DNA of 64,000 nucleotides, taken from Benincasa hispida. Lineage: Eukaryota > Streptophyta > Magnoliopsida > Cucurbitales > Cucurbitaceae. Shown one piece after another: positions 45,718 to 58,531 of this stretch. The notes under the pieces were generated by a model. It saw only the letters and a list, made by a program, of their open reading frames with translations, was not told where the DNA came from and did not search any database. The stretch covers positions 9,668,974 through 9,732,973 of the forward strand of contig NC_052351.1 in assembly GCF_009727055.1 (NCBI RefSeq), given 5' to 3'. How positions within the stretch are numbered: the stretch's first letter is position 1; each line of letters begins with the position of its first letter. Both the position numbers and the translations under genes were made by a program.

Positions 45718-48700
45718 AGGTGAATGTAGCGCTAACTGGGGCACCATATCCATGTGATGGGAAGAAAGATGAAAAAAAAAAGATGGAGAGTTGCAGAAGT
45801 TTGTAAAGAGAAGGCCTCTTCACTTTAAAGACTTGTGCAGACAATTATCGAAATGGGTTCGACAATAAAGCTTTTAAAGAGAGTGATCTCGGGTGCAGAC
45901 GACGACGAGGCTAATTGCAGTTGAGTTCTACTCAAAGCACAGCCTAAAGAAGTGTGGAAACTAGAACATGGGAAGATAAAAGAATCTGAAATGGATTGAG
46001 ATGAGAGACGGTCAAAATGTGATGGTCTTTTCTTGGTTGGAGAATTTGGAGAAAGCCAAGAAAGATGTTGGAAGCGCAGGCTGTTCTGTTCCCATGAAAA
46101 GGGCAAAACTCAAAAGCCCATCTGGTTTCCGAGTAATGATTATTGTCCAGGTTTAGAAGTTGGAATAATTGAATTTCACAAGCCTTTTCTTTTCTTTTTT
46201 CTTTTTAAATGCTATTCCGACAGATCGGTTTGTCTCAATTGGGTTGGGAAAAAAAAGAAAAGTTAGCAAGTTAAAATGGATAATGTTTTCATCATTTCGG
46301 GAAAAACGACATGTAGTTGATTTATAGTTCAAATCTCTTGCCAACCCAAATTGATGAATGCCCCAAAACAACCAAAGAATTTCTATTTTTGTTTGGTTAT
46401 AATACAATGTTATTTATTCACTTGTTTCTTGAACAATAAACAAAAGAAAAATTAAAAAAAAAAAAAAAAATTTATGGAACGCATATTTATTTAAGTTGGG
46501 AAATTGGTTATTCACTTATTAGAAGAGCATGTGGAAGTGCGGGAATTAAGATAGGGTGTCCTTTTCGGTGTGCTGTCTGTTAGCTTTTTATTTATTATAG
46601 TTTGTAATGTGTCACATTCATTAGTACCTAAAGTCCCAAAGGGATTGCCTTCTAATACCCTCTCATCCCAAACCCTATACTTATATTATCATTTTTATTT
46701 TTCTCATTTCTTTCTGTCCCTTTCATACTTTTCATTCCATTTATTTTTAACATTCAAATTCTCTTTTTCTCTCTCATTATGGAGTGAAACTCAAATTGTT
46801 TGGACTTTGTATTTGGACTTCAATTAAAATATTTTTAAGTAGGGTTCTTTATTTATTATTATTAAGTTTTCTGTATATTTTCTATCCCTTTTTAATGATT
46901 CCACTCTTTCTTTTACTCATAAATTAATATACTAAATTTTAGACGTTTGTTTATGAGAAATTTGGATTCTCATTTTTTCTAATATTATTGTTGGTGTTAT
47001 TTAAATTTTTAAAAATTCTAAAGTGGTTATGTAAGTATATTTTAGTAAGTTCATTTGTTTATTATTTTTTTTTTTTAGAAACAATCAATAATAGATAAAA
47101 AAAAAAAAATGTCTAGCTCCACCCGTAGTTGTAACCATTTTATATCCTTCCTCATGCTAGTATAACCTCTTTTTCCCCCTTTAATCCAAGCTCTTTAAAT
47201 TTCAAAATATCATAAACCATATTCAGTAGCAGAGTTAGGAATTTTATACATCGACACTATATATACAAATCTAACAAAAAATTTTTTTTGTAAATGAATG
47301 TAAAAAAAAGTATTCATAATTTTATATATAAACTAATTTCTTATATTACAATTGTCTTCTACGAGTTTTCATATTTTTAAATTGATCTTAACTATTCACT
47401 TATTTCTGGTTAGATAACAACATAAACAAAATGCAAATCCTTTGAAATCTTATATTCTAACCAATTAAAATATTCACTTAACCAATCTATATTAAATTGT
47501 CTCAACTTTGCACCAAAATTCTTATGTGAAAAAGTATGATTTTCAGGCTGACAGTGACCTTTTAGTAAATATGTGTATGAACTCGATCTCAAATATTATA
47601 ACTATAGCCATAAATTTTGGTTCTTAAACCAGCATCTACAGGTAGTTCTTCTCGATTGATTTATGTATAAGATCGATCAGAATCCAAAACATTTTTTTCT
47701 TTGAAGATGATGCCTCAACAGTTTCTATTGTTGTTTTTCTTTTATAATATTTCTCCATATTGATTTTGAGTTAACTCTACAAAAGTGTTAATAATAAGAA
47801 TATTATATCCTATTATATAGATTTAAAGACATAAAAATTTAAAGTCTAAGAAGATTTTAAAATTTACTTGTCGAGTTTGTATATCCAAATGAATGACAAC
47901 AAATAATCTTCTTACTTGAACTCTAAAACTAATTTTAAAAACCTATACGAGTAAATATAAATGTAAAAATAACATGAAAATACATGAAAATATATAAAAT
48001 ATAATGTGAATATAAAAATTATGTGCAAAAAATGAACGATATCTTTTTAATCGAATGTTCTTGAGATTGAAAAGTAAATTTCAAAGAAAAAAAAGTTTAC
48101 AAACTGTCATCTAAAATAAAATATTGTAAGCAGTAAGAGTCAAACACCTATCCATTGCCAACCAAACAACATTACATACCAACAACCAAAACCCGAATAA
48201 ATTAAAGAGAGCACATGCCCCTGACTCCTACGTGGCTCCACCTTTGATCATATTAAGTGATTAAACGAGTTTCTTTTATATTCAAATAACAAGATGGATA
48301 AATTGATGATCCTAAGGTTCTTCGAGTTTTTCCCATTTGTGATCCTCATTATGTCTCTTCAAGATGGTGCCTCATTTGGTTCACCATTTTTGGACTGGCT
48401 CCCAATTTTGTGGATTGAATGTTTGTTTGGACTTCATGGGTTATGATATCATATTAGATAATATAGAGTTCCATCTCAAAATCAATTTACTCGTGAAGTC
48501 CTTTGATTTTTTTCAACAGGGATCGTCAACACTTTTCATCTAAGTTTTGTTCCAATCCATACAACTTATCCGAAAAGAATAACTTTTCCTTTACCATAAG
48601 TATTAGGGACTTCTAAGATTATAAAGTGTTCAAACAGTAGGTCTACATTCAAATCTTCAAGATTTAGCTTTATCAATGGAGATGAACGTTAGAAAAATAA

Positions 48701-48925
48701 AAAGTTACAGAAACTTTTTCCTCATTAAACCAAATGAGATCCCACCTTTATGATCTTTCCTCTGTTATCCCTAAATTCCGTCTCTAACAGATGTACACAC
48801 ACATTACTCCCTTTTCAAATATCTTACCTAAACAACACGCGAGTGTAATAAATTCCTTTCTTAGAGATAAGAAACAGCAAAGCAAATTGAGAGGTATTTG
48901 CTTCTAAGTTCTCAAGAGAGACCAA
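45718..48925. other. 3' UTR and intergenic region between the two genes
   Basis: The first several hundred bases (to about 46500) are probably the 3' end of the auxin receptor transcript; no single poly(A) signal stands out. The rest is AT-rich DNA without a supportable gene. A-tracts occur near 46454-46470 and 47100. Confidence 0.45.
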
Positions 48926-51900
48926 TCAATATGCTCTTATCTCATAAATCACATCCAATGACGGTGTGACAGTTGAGATTACTTGTTGCCTTCCTTCCCT
49001 CATCTCTAACCCTCCTATTTGGGAATCATTATGAGTCACAAATCTTGACCAATACCAATGGCTCTTCCACACTTTGAACATTTCTTCAATTGGGATGCCT
49101 TTTGTTTCTGGGAGGAAGAAGTAGATGAAAAGTGTCATTACACAAACCCAGGAAGCAAAGAAAATGAAGAGACCAAACTTCATGTGGCAAAGCATTGTCA
49201 AGAACACTTGTGCCACTGCAAATGTGAAGAACATGTTTATAGAGACATTGACACTTTGAGCTGCCGAGCGAATTTCCAGTGGGAAGATTTCACTAGGAAC
49301 AAGCCAACCAAGAGGCCCCCAAGACCAAGCAAAACCTCCAACATAATTGCATATAAAAAGCACCACCACAATTGCATACCACTTTGGCAAGTTTTCTACC
49401 ATTCCATTCACTCCAAATTTTGCTCCAATTGCCCCTGCTACAATTGCCTATTGAATAATACAACAAGCAAAACTGTTAAGAAATCGACTATTATTGTTTT
49501 TTATTTGGTAGGTAAATTTTCTTTTATTGAAATATTAGATCTTTTTCGGTTGACTTCGTGATGGACGGTCCGGTTGTTTGTTTTGGAATGTTTCGATCTT
49601 GCTGGTTTCTTTATCTGTAACTTCCTTGTTGATAATGTTATAAAAGGAAGTATGAGAATGTCTCATTTAGGTCTTTTAAGAACTGAATGTTTAATTGTCG
49701 TTTTGGTGTGCAGCCATTGCTGAAAGAGAAGAAACGAAGAGGTCTGTAGTTTTGTTATCGTGCATGGGTAAATCTTTGAAGAGAAGCGCTAAGTTTAGGG
49801 GGAGCCTAAACGTACAAGATCAATAAAGCCTGAGCTGAGAATAGATCTTGAGATAGGTGACGTCAAGTTTAAGGGGAGTCTAAATAAATTGTCTATTTAA
49901 GGTTTACTATATTACTTGATAGTTGTTCTATCAGTTAAGTAGTTTCTCTTGTAAACCTTCTGAATAGTACTTAGCTTCTTTTTAATTTGGGCATTATGCC
50001 CCCCAGATGTAGGTAAAGTTATACCGAACTGGGTTAACATATTGTGTGTTATTTTTCTTCTCTGCTCGTTTCTTTTATGTTAATACTTATGTCAGCATCA
50101 TTGTGTCCATCATCATATATACAGTTAACTGTTTGTACATTTTTCAATTGGTATCAAAGTGGGTTCATTTGTTATATTTCCGTTAATTTTCTGCAATGGA
50201 ACCAATCAGAGAAGGTGGATCTACTACTAGACCTCCAGTCCTTGATGGGACAAATTATTCATACTGGAAAGCCAAAATGACTGCTTATCTAAAATCAATT
50301 GACAGTAAGACCTGGAAAGCTGTTGTAAACGGGTGGAGTCATCCAATAATCACTATGAGGATGACAAAGTTTCTTACAAACCTAAGAAGGACTGGACTGA
50401 AGCAGAGAATGAGGCTTCCATAGGAAATTCTCGTACTTTAAACGCAATTTTCAATGAGGTTGATAAGAATATTTTTCGACTTATTAATACGTGCATTTCA
50501 GTTAAAGGAGCTTGAAAAATTTTGGAAGTTGCTCATGAAGGTACATCCAAAGTGAAAATGTCTAGATTGTAGATTCTAACTTCGAAGTTTGAATCTCTAA
50601 AAATGATGGAGGATGAAACAATAGCAAATTTTAATGTACGTATTCTAGACATTGCAAACAAATATTTTGCCCTTAGTGAGAAAATGTCAAAAGAAAAATT
50701 AGTTCGAAAGATTCTTTGCTCTCTGCCAAAACATTTTGACATGAAAGTGACCGCCATTCAAGAAGTACATGATATAGCCGCTATGAAAGTTGATGAACTG
50801 TTTGAGTCTCTTTGTACTTTTGAATTGACATTTGATGAATAAACGGACAAGAACGGTAAAGGGTTAACTTTGCAATCATATGTGAATGAAGACCATATCT
50901 CCAAAAAAGGAAAGAAAGTGAAGAGAACCTTGCTGACTTGCTTGCTCCGTTGACAAAACAATTAAACAAAGTATTAAAGAGACTAAACAAGCGTCCTGGT
51001 TAGTACAACACACCTTATGTTAGAGACAATACTAGAAACATCAATCATAATATGCATAAGAGTTTTAAACCTTTTGAATCGAAGAAAGACAGTGAACAGA
51101 GTTTGGATGGTAATCAAAATGGCAGAGATTGTGTCCTGGTTAGTACAACACACCTTATGTTAGAGACAATACTAGAAACATCAATCATAATATGCATAAG
51201 AGTTTTAAACCTTTTGAAGTGAAGAAAGACAGTGAACAGAGTTTGGATGGTAATCAAAATGGCAGAGATTGAACCTTCAAATGCAGAAAATGTGAAGGTT
51301 TTGATCACTTCAAAGCTGAATGTCCTAACTATTTAAGAAGACAGAATAAAAGACATTCAGCAACCTTGTCAGATGATGATTCAGATACTAGTAATGATTT
51401 AGAAGATGAGATTCGTGTCCTGATTGGTTGTACAACTATTGATGAGTCCACGATAGTTAGTCATGTTATGGATTGAGTTAGAATGTTCCTTAGGTGAAAA
51501 ATGTTACCATTGAAGAAGTGTATGAAAAATGGGAAGCAGATCTGCTTGCACTGGAACAACAAAAAGATTGTATTCAAAAGTTATTAGAAGACAATCATTG
51601 TATTTTGAGCACTATATCAGAATTAAAGAAGGAACTGAAATGTCTCAACAACATCTGGATTAATTGTCTAAATTTGTTCGCGTGTAAAATTCAGGTACAG
51701 ATGATCTAAACAAGATTCTCAACATAGAGAAGTAAGTTGCTGATAGAAAAGGGGTTGGGTTCAGTAGTCTAAGGAAGTCTGGTTATAGAACAACATTGTC
51801 ATCTAAGATTGTCTTTATTCCTACTCAAAATCCTCACATGTCTGAGCTAAAACCAGATGATACTATATTTGTGGCTCATGTTAAAATTAGTAAGCCTCAG

Positions 51901-54900
51901 AAGAAATGAGTGTGTCATTACTGTGGGAAGGTAGGTCACGTTCATCTCTTCTGTTTTTATCATCTTGGCAGAAAGGAATACAAAACACCAAGACATTCTT
52001 CCCTAAGTACAGGTACTTTGAGTCACGAGTGTTGGGGTTGATGCCCTAAATCTCGTACGGTCCTATAGTTTGTAAATGTATCAAACAAACTCATTGTCTA
52101 TTTAATAAAATAGATGATATTTTATTCCATATTTTTGTTGCATTAACCACAAACTAATAAACTAACATCTAAGGTTATCTTGTAACTTAAACATGTATGT
52201 AGAGACATATAGGTGGAGGTGGATCATGTTTAAGTGATAACCTAAATGGTCTATAGTAGATGGATAAGGCTGGGTACCTTATCCTAGTGACATTACGAGT
52301 ATGGCCCGCTTTGTAGGTGTTATAATTGTTGTAAAGTGCTACAAATGATTTGATCTTGATCCTTCATGTATAGACATGTGAGTGAGGATATTCTACACAA
52401 AGGAGTTTGTTTAAGACCAGGCCACAAAATTTTTAGTCTCATTATATAATATCATTTATAATAGAGACTTACATTTCACCAGGATGAACATAGGTAATAT
52501 GACCTGAATCTGGAATGAGTTGTGAACTCCTGCCTATGAGGGCGGTCCTTTGATTTGTATGAGTGAGAGTGGTCAGATCATCAACTCAATAAGCCNCCAG
52601 GCCACAAAATTTTTAGTCTCATTATATAATATCATTTATAATAGAGACTTACATTTCACCAGGATGAACATAGGTAATATGACCTGAATCTTGAGTGAGT
52701 TGTGAACTCCTGCCTATGAGGGCGGTCCTTTGATTTGTATGGGTGAGAGTGGTCAGATCATCAACTCAATAAGCCTACCATTTTGGGGATTCGTCTGATT
52801 GGGGAGCTGGGAATACAACTACACAAGAAGGAATTCACTCCTTCCCCGAGGTTGGGGGTAGGTAGATAAGTTGCTCCCTTAAGGGCTAATCCCAGGGCTT
52901 GAACAATATGGTACCAACACTTCTCCTGGCTCGAGAAGGTTTAGTCATAGTTGAACTATGATCTATTGTTCATTAGAGGGATCAGTGATATTTAAGGAGT
53001 TAGATGTAACTACAGGGGCAAAACAATGGCCTGCTGTACTTACGAGTAATTTGTGAAGGGTTATCGTGCTGTTGATTGGTTATATCCAATGGACAGAAAT
53101 ATATCTGTAGTGCGAAGAGTTCAGCTGTTGATCTTTATTGGAGTGCCCGACCGTTAACGGATGGTGAATAATTTAATTAACGAATTTGATTAATTATTCA
53201 TGTAATGTTGGAGCTTCAAGCTACAGGTCCATGGGTTCCCCTTGGTAGCTCAATAGGATTAAATGAGAATTAGTTTTTGAATTAATTTGAATTATTCAAA
53301 TTAATAGAGAGATTTAATTATATATGAAATATTAAGTTATTTTAATTATATGTGATATAATTATTATAATGTAGTTGATATATTATAGCTTTCGTGAGAG
53401 GAAATAAATATTTGAATATGATAATATTATTAATATGAATCAGTTTCATAATTATTAAATTTAATATAAATGTGATTTATATTAAATGCTATATAAGAGA
53501 CAAAAGAATCTATAGGTTATATTGTATATGATGCAATATTAAAATTTTTGATCATATGTTGTATTTGATATAACATATAATTTAGTATATATGATATGAT
53601 AAGTTAGTTACCATATATATATATATATATATATATTAAATATTATTTTAATTTAAAATGAGGGAGGGAGTCAGACTCCCTCTCTTTTCTCTCCACACAT
53701 TCCAATAGATGACTTGTGCCATGCTTCATGCTAAAAAGAGAAAGATAGGAGAGAGTCTCATTCTTCATGAGACACACTATGAAAAATATAGAAGAGTTAT
53801 GTGAGTTTTGAGTTGTTGAAAAATGTTCTCAACTCTTCCTTCTCTTTACTAAAAACTCTCCCTCATTCCAAAGTAGTCAGAGCCCACAACTCCTGGGTTC
53901 TCTACCTGAGAATACCGAGGAAACCATTGTGGTTGTTCTCATTCTTGATCGAGGTTTTCTTGAAGAAAGTCTTCAAGGCGTTCGTGTACTGTTCGAGGGA
54001 TTATTGAAGAAAAGTCTTTAAAGGTAAGGTTTCTAAAACCTAATCATATAACATGTTGTAATTTATGTAAATGCATATCTTATTCTTGATTTACTGTAAA
54101 ATTTACATTCAATGAAAAATGAGATTTGGGACGATTTTTCTTCCGCTCACGATTCCCTTCAATTTGGGATCCTTCAATGAAAACAGAAGAGTTACTTCTA
54201 GAAGATTTATTTGGTGTATCAAAGATGAAAAATCTCAAGAGAGGATATCCTACAATGTGGCTTTTACCTCGTCACACATCTCAAACCAAGAAGATTGGCA
54301 TTTCAACAATAGATGCTCGAGGCACATGACAGGTGAAAAATCCTTCTTTTCTGATCTAAAAACATGTGGCTTTAGACATGTAACCTTTGTTAATGGAGCT
54401 AAAGAAAAATATTGGGTAAAAGAGATTTGTTGAGATCTGGTCTTCCTACTCTTCGTGATGTTATGCTTGTCAAAGGCTTGACTACTCACCTAATTGGCAT
54501 TAGTCAACTGTGTAATCGAGGATATCACGTAAGTTTCTCTAAAGATAAGTGTTTAGTAAAGGATGATAAAAACTTGTTAGTTATGATAGGTTCTCGTTCA
54601 TCGAATAACTGTTATCATGGGTCCCCCAATGCTTCTATTGATGTATGTAACTCTTCCAAAATGAGAGAGCCTGAAGTGTGGCACAAGAGACTTGGTCGCA
54701 TAAGTCCATGATCAATAAGAAAAGCAATCAACGTGGAAGCCATTCTTGGATTATCCTCTCTGAGCGTAGAAACTGATTCATTCTGTGGTGAATGTCAAAC
54801 TAGTAAACAAGTTAAAACCTCTCATAAAAAAGTGACACAATGTGGCACTAGAAGAGTTTTGGAGTTACTACACATTGACTTGATGAGACCCATGCAAGTT

Positions 54901-57900
54901 GAAAGTTTGGAAAGTAAGCGGTATGCTCCCGTTTGTGTGGATGACTTTTCTCGCTTTACATGGGTAAAATTTATTAAAGAAAAATATGACACTTTCAAGG
55001 TATTTCAGATATTATGTCTTCAGGTTCATCATGGACAAGAGAATAACATTATTCGTATTAGAAGTGATCACGGAAGGAAATTTGAAAATTCTCGATTTGC
55101 TGATTTCTGTACTTTTGAAGGAATTCTATATGAGTACTCTGCTCCTGTAACTCCTCAACTGAATGTAGTTGTAGAAAGAAAGAACCGCATATTCCAATAG
55201 ATGGCTTGTGCCATGCTTCATGCTAAAAGGATGCCCCTTCACTTTTGGGAAGAAGCATAAAATACAGTCTGTCATATTCACAATCATATTTATCTGCACC
55301 TAGGAGCTGTCAGCACTAATTATGAACTTTGGAAAGGAAGACATGCGAATATGACCCACTTTGTTGATGTTATAATTGTTGTAAAATGCTACAAATGATT
55401 TGGTCTTGATCATTCATGTGAAGACATGCGAATGAGGGCATTTTATACAAAGAGTTTGTATAAGACCGGAACGTGAAATGAATAGTCTCTCCTTATAACA
55501 CCGGTTCTAGAAGAGACTTACATTTCACTGACGGCCATAGGTGACTTGACTTAATCCTATATGAGTTGTGAACTTATGTCTATGAGGGCAATCCTTTGAT
55601 TTGTATGGTGAAAGTGGCCAGATTAGCTGACTCAACAAGCCTACTATTTTGGGGATTTGTCTGAGTAGGGAGTTGGGAATATAGCTACACAAGAAAAATT
55701 GATCCCTTAATAGCTGATTCTGGGTTGAATATTGAGGCTTCAACCTCTCATTGAGCCGAGAGGTATTAGTTTATAGTTAGACTATAAACTGTTTGTTGAT
55801 TAAAGGGATCAGTGGGACTTAAAGAGTTAGATATAACTATAGGGGTATAACGGTAATTTGACCCATCTATAGTTATGAGCGATTTGTGAAGGGTTGACTC
55901 ACTGTTGATTGGTTATATTTGTGAATACAAAAATATATCAACAGTGAGAAGAGTGTAGCTATTGGCTTTTAGTGGAGTGATTGGTAGTTAATGAATATTG
56001 ATTAATTAGATTAAAGGAGTTTAATCAGTTAATCTCATATCATTAGAGTTTCTAATCTGTAGGTCCATAAGGTCCCATTGTTAGCTCATTAAAGGACATT
56101 AGAATGATTTGAATTGTTCAAATCAAATAAGAGAATTTTATATTAATGAGATTAATATATAATGATTAATTATAGATATGATCTGTAATCCAAATTATGT
56201 AAGAGAGATATATATATGAATAAGATTCAAATATTAGATGTACATGAATTAAATTCATAAAGAGATGTATATATATAAATATGTGGTATTTATATATTAA
56301 TTAACTCCATATTAAATATGATTTAATATAGTTAATTAATTAATTAGTGGTTGATTAATTGATCAAGAAATAATGGAGATTGGAGGTTAGCATAAATATA
56401 TAATATTTATGATATTTAATTAAATGTATATCAAATAGGATTTAATATATGGTTATTTAATTAATATGTCAATTAATTAAATAAGGGTTATTTAATTAAT
56501 TAGCATTAAGGACATAAAACGAAATTTTTGGAGAAGAGGTTAACACTTTTCTATATAGATACATTCTTATAACCATTTTAGGTAAGATTTTGATATTAAC
56601 AAAAATCTAGCCTCCACCTTCTCTAACTTCTCTCTAGAATTCCCTACCATTTTCCTCAAATTTCTTGAAAACCACACTTCCAAGTTCTTTGAATCCTAGA
56701 GAATAGTAAGGTAACATCATTGGTAGTGTACTTCTACATTGGAGAAGTTCGAGACTATTAACAACAATGGGAGAAGAAAACTAGAGGAATCAACAAAGGT
56801 AAGTTGTGATTTCTCCTATTTTCATTTTTCAAGCATGCCTATGTTTTATTTGAATGTTTATCCTAAAATTACATGTGTTTATTTTACTGTTTTTATTTAT
56901 TTAAAAAATAGAATTTGTAAATGTAAGGTGTTCATTGGGATTCGATCCGTACAACATATTCAAGGTATTCCAACAAAAATGATACACCTAACTCTACTTA
57001 AAGTAAGAATGATAAACTTTCTAAGAGAGTTCAAAAGAAAAAGTACCTGACATAACAACATCTGAATGCCTCCCTCGAAAAAAAGGTACCTTCGTCCCCA
57101 CTTATCAATGCCGTAAATGGAAACAATAGTGGCAAGTACATTCCAGCTGCCAGTGATGACGGCAGACATCAAAGAAGCGTCGGATTCGAAGCCGATAGAG
57201 TTGAATAAGAGGGGGGCATAGAACATGATGATATTGATGCCAGTGAGTTGTTGGAAGAAAGGAATTAGTATGGCCATACAGAGATGGGGTCTGTATTTCC
57301 TCTGCAGCAAGTTTTTCCATGGATGTTTGAGTTGTTTTGAGGCTTCACTAGCTGTAACCAAATCTTGAAATTCTTGTTCAACATCTTCAACTCCACGAAC
57401 TCTTCTAAGTTGAAGTTTGGCTTCTTCATGGGGATTTTCTCCTCTTTCAATCATCGAATTTGGTGTGTCTGGTAATAGGATTGATCCAATGGTGATAATC
57501 ATAGCTGGGATTATGGCTCCCCCTAAACTCAATCTCCATCCCCAACCACCCTTAATCTTGAATGTGAAATAGTTAACAACATTGGCTACAAGAATCCCTA
57601 TTGTAATGGATAATTGGAAGAAGAAGTTCAAAGCTCCTCTGTATCTGTAAGGAGCCATTTCAGAAAGGTAGAGTGGCACAGACTGAAATGAACAACAATA
57701 CAACTTTTTAAGACTTATCAGTCGCATTTATTAGACATTTTTTAAAGTTATAGTATTAACCTGATTTGTGAATCCAATACCAAAGCCGAGTAAAAGACGA
57801 CCAAGAATGAGCATCCAGACAGCTTTGGCGAAACCGTTAATGATGGCGCCGGAGCAGAACAATATGCCACCGAGGAGCATGGAAGGCCTCCTGCCAAGCT

Positions 57901-58531
57901 TACGGGTTACTATCGATGCAACGAGTGAGGCGACGAGTGCTGCTAAGTAGAGCGACGACGTGAACATCGTCAAAATCTGACTGTCGTAGTGGCAATACTG
58001 GTTTTTTGTGGAAATCAAATTCTTTCTCTCGTACACATTCCAAAAGAACTTCTCCAGAAATGAGTCCATGGAAGTAACCCCACCTCAAATAATTTGACAA
58101 TTTTCAATGATCGTATAAAAATTTAAATTATTTTACGTGCAGTTTGTTGGTAAGTATTTTTAACTATTCAGTTAATCGTATAGTTATGAAATGAAAACTA
58201 GATTATAAAAAGTAGCATCAACTTTGCAATTCATTAGAACAATATACTTATTCTTTCTTCCAGGAAATTAGGACTTCAAATAGTGTGGCGACAACCTAAC
58301 TCGGGGAGATTCAAAATTCTCTTCTAGATCATTGACTTTCAACGTAGTTTTGAAATGTTTACAACAAAAATTAGCAAAAATTTTTAAATTAATACCTGAA
58401 ATCCCAATATCGTAACCAAAAATGAGGCCGCCCATGGCAGCAACGATGCATGTTACGGTGACAAACGGAGTGAGTTTTCCGGGATACTCCTTTATACCTT
58501 CACCGGGGAGGACTCCTCCAGCTGCAGACAT
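48926..58531 (-). CDS. STP-type monosaccharide/H+ symporter with a 7.6-kb intron
   Basis: Plasma-membrane hexose uptake carrier of the major facilitator superfamily (sugar transport protein family). Four exons on the minus strand: 58531-58396, 58083-57761, 57682-57047 and 49447-48926, all with GT..AG borders. The lengths 136+323+636+522 join in frame to 538 residues; STP proteins are usually about 500-540. Motifs: [13 protein letters not shown] (TM1, from residue 34), [10 protein letters not shown], the YCHYDS cysteine and LTMLCH cysteine that pair as the 'lid' in known STP structures, [11 protein letters not shown] (loop 2-3), [26 protein letters not shown] across the exon 2-3 junction, [26 protein letters not shown] (TM7), [29 protein letters not shown] (TM10) and [13 protein letters not shown] after TM12. 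No stop or frameshift was seen in the exons. Intron 3 (49448-57046) carries copia elements C, B and D. It is closest in style to STP9/10/11-like proteins, but the exact orthologue is uncertain. Expression will depend on accurate splicing of the large intron. Confidence 0.92.
49474..50146 (+). repeat. 5' LTR of element C
   Basis: It ends ...TACATTTTTCA directly before the primer binding site TTGGTATCAAAG (50148-50159). The start is placed at TGTTAAGAAATCG (49474), the first TG after the exon 4 acceptor region. There is no second LTR to compare, so this start is approximate. It begins only 27 bp from exon 4. Confidence 0.6.
50196..51960 (+). pseudogene. Gag remnant of element C
   Basis: It begins MEPIREGG and continues [20 protein letters not shown], the SIRE-type gag start. 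The frame then shifts near 50335 and goes on with [20 protein letters not shown] and [16 protein letters not shown], and later [15 protein letters not shown] (about 50630). A zinc knuckle [16 protein letters not shown] lies near 51280-51325 and a second [14 protein letters not shown] near 51915. A coiled-coil stretch lies at 51494-51650. A 140-bp tandem duplication (50993-51132, 51133-51272) adds a frameshift because 140 is not a multiple of three. Confidence 0.85.
50993..51272. repeat. 140-bp tandem duplication in gag of element C
   Basis: The two units are nearly identical (GTCCTGGTTAGTACAACAC starts each, GGCAGAGATTG ends each). A handful of base differences, such as GAATCG against GAAGTG, show that it is not a pure assembly echo, and there is no unknown base here. 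Confidence 0.85.
52030..54161 (+). repeat. B-family LTR inserted in element C (B5)
   Basis: It starts TGTTGGGGTTGATGCCC at 52030 and ends ...CGATTCCCTTCA at 54161, the most complete B LTR in the window. The bases after it (ATTTGGGATC) resemble a mutated primer binding site, so it may be an LTR with a stub of internal sequence and not a clean solo LTR. No target duplication is seen. An internal 179-bp duplication around the unknown base at 52596 is probably an assembly artefact. A 38-bp stretch (53699-53736) copies integrase sequence of element C. Confidence 0.75.
54170..55340 (+). pseudogene. Protease and integrase remnant of element C
   Basis: The protease box near 54300 reads [17 protein letters not shown]; the usual catalytic D-S-G is N-N-R here. 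The gag-pre-integrase motif [10 protein letters not shown] follows near 54680. The integrase has [10 protein letters not shown] (first Asp, about 54870), [13 protein letters not shown] (second Asp, about 54945) and [11 protein letters not shown] (Glu, about 55170). It is interrupted by a stop after the IFQ and a further stop at about 55259. It ends at YELWKGR, where RT should follow at a distance, and passes directly into LTR D. Confidence 0.88.
55342..56970 (+). repeat. Diverged copia LTR D, 5'-truncated
   Basis: It is homologous in order to the B LTRs (TGACCCACTTTGTTGATG, AAGACATGCGAATGAGG, GGGGATTTGTCTGA and AGTGGAGTGAT phrases) but much more diverged. The start of the LTR is missing at the junction with element C. 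It ends near 56970, less than 100 bp from exon 3 of the transporter; the exact end is unclear. Confidence 0.65.

Larger units (their letters stand above)
49474..55340 (+). mobile_element. SIRE-like copia element C in intron 3 of the sugar transporter
   Basis: In plus orientation, antisense to the host gene. It has an upstream LTR (about 49474-50146), a primer binding site (50148-50159), gag (50196-51960), an inserted B-family LTR (52030-54161), then protease, gag-pre-integrase and integrase (54170-55340). The reverse transcriptase, RNase H and second LTR are missing, cut off where the diverged LTR D starts. Heavily mutated. Confidence 0.82.

Noticed and set aside
49058..49561. 167-codon plus-strand frame rich in Cys and His
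   Set aside because: Antisense shadow of exon 4 of the sugar transporter.
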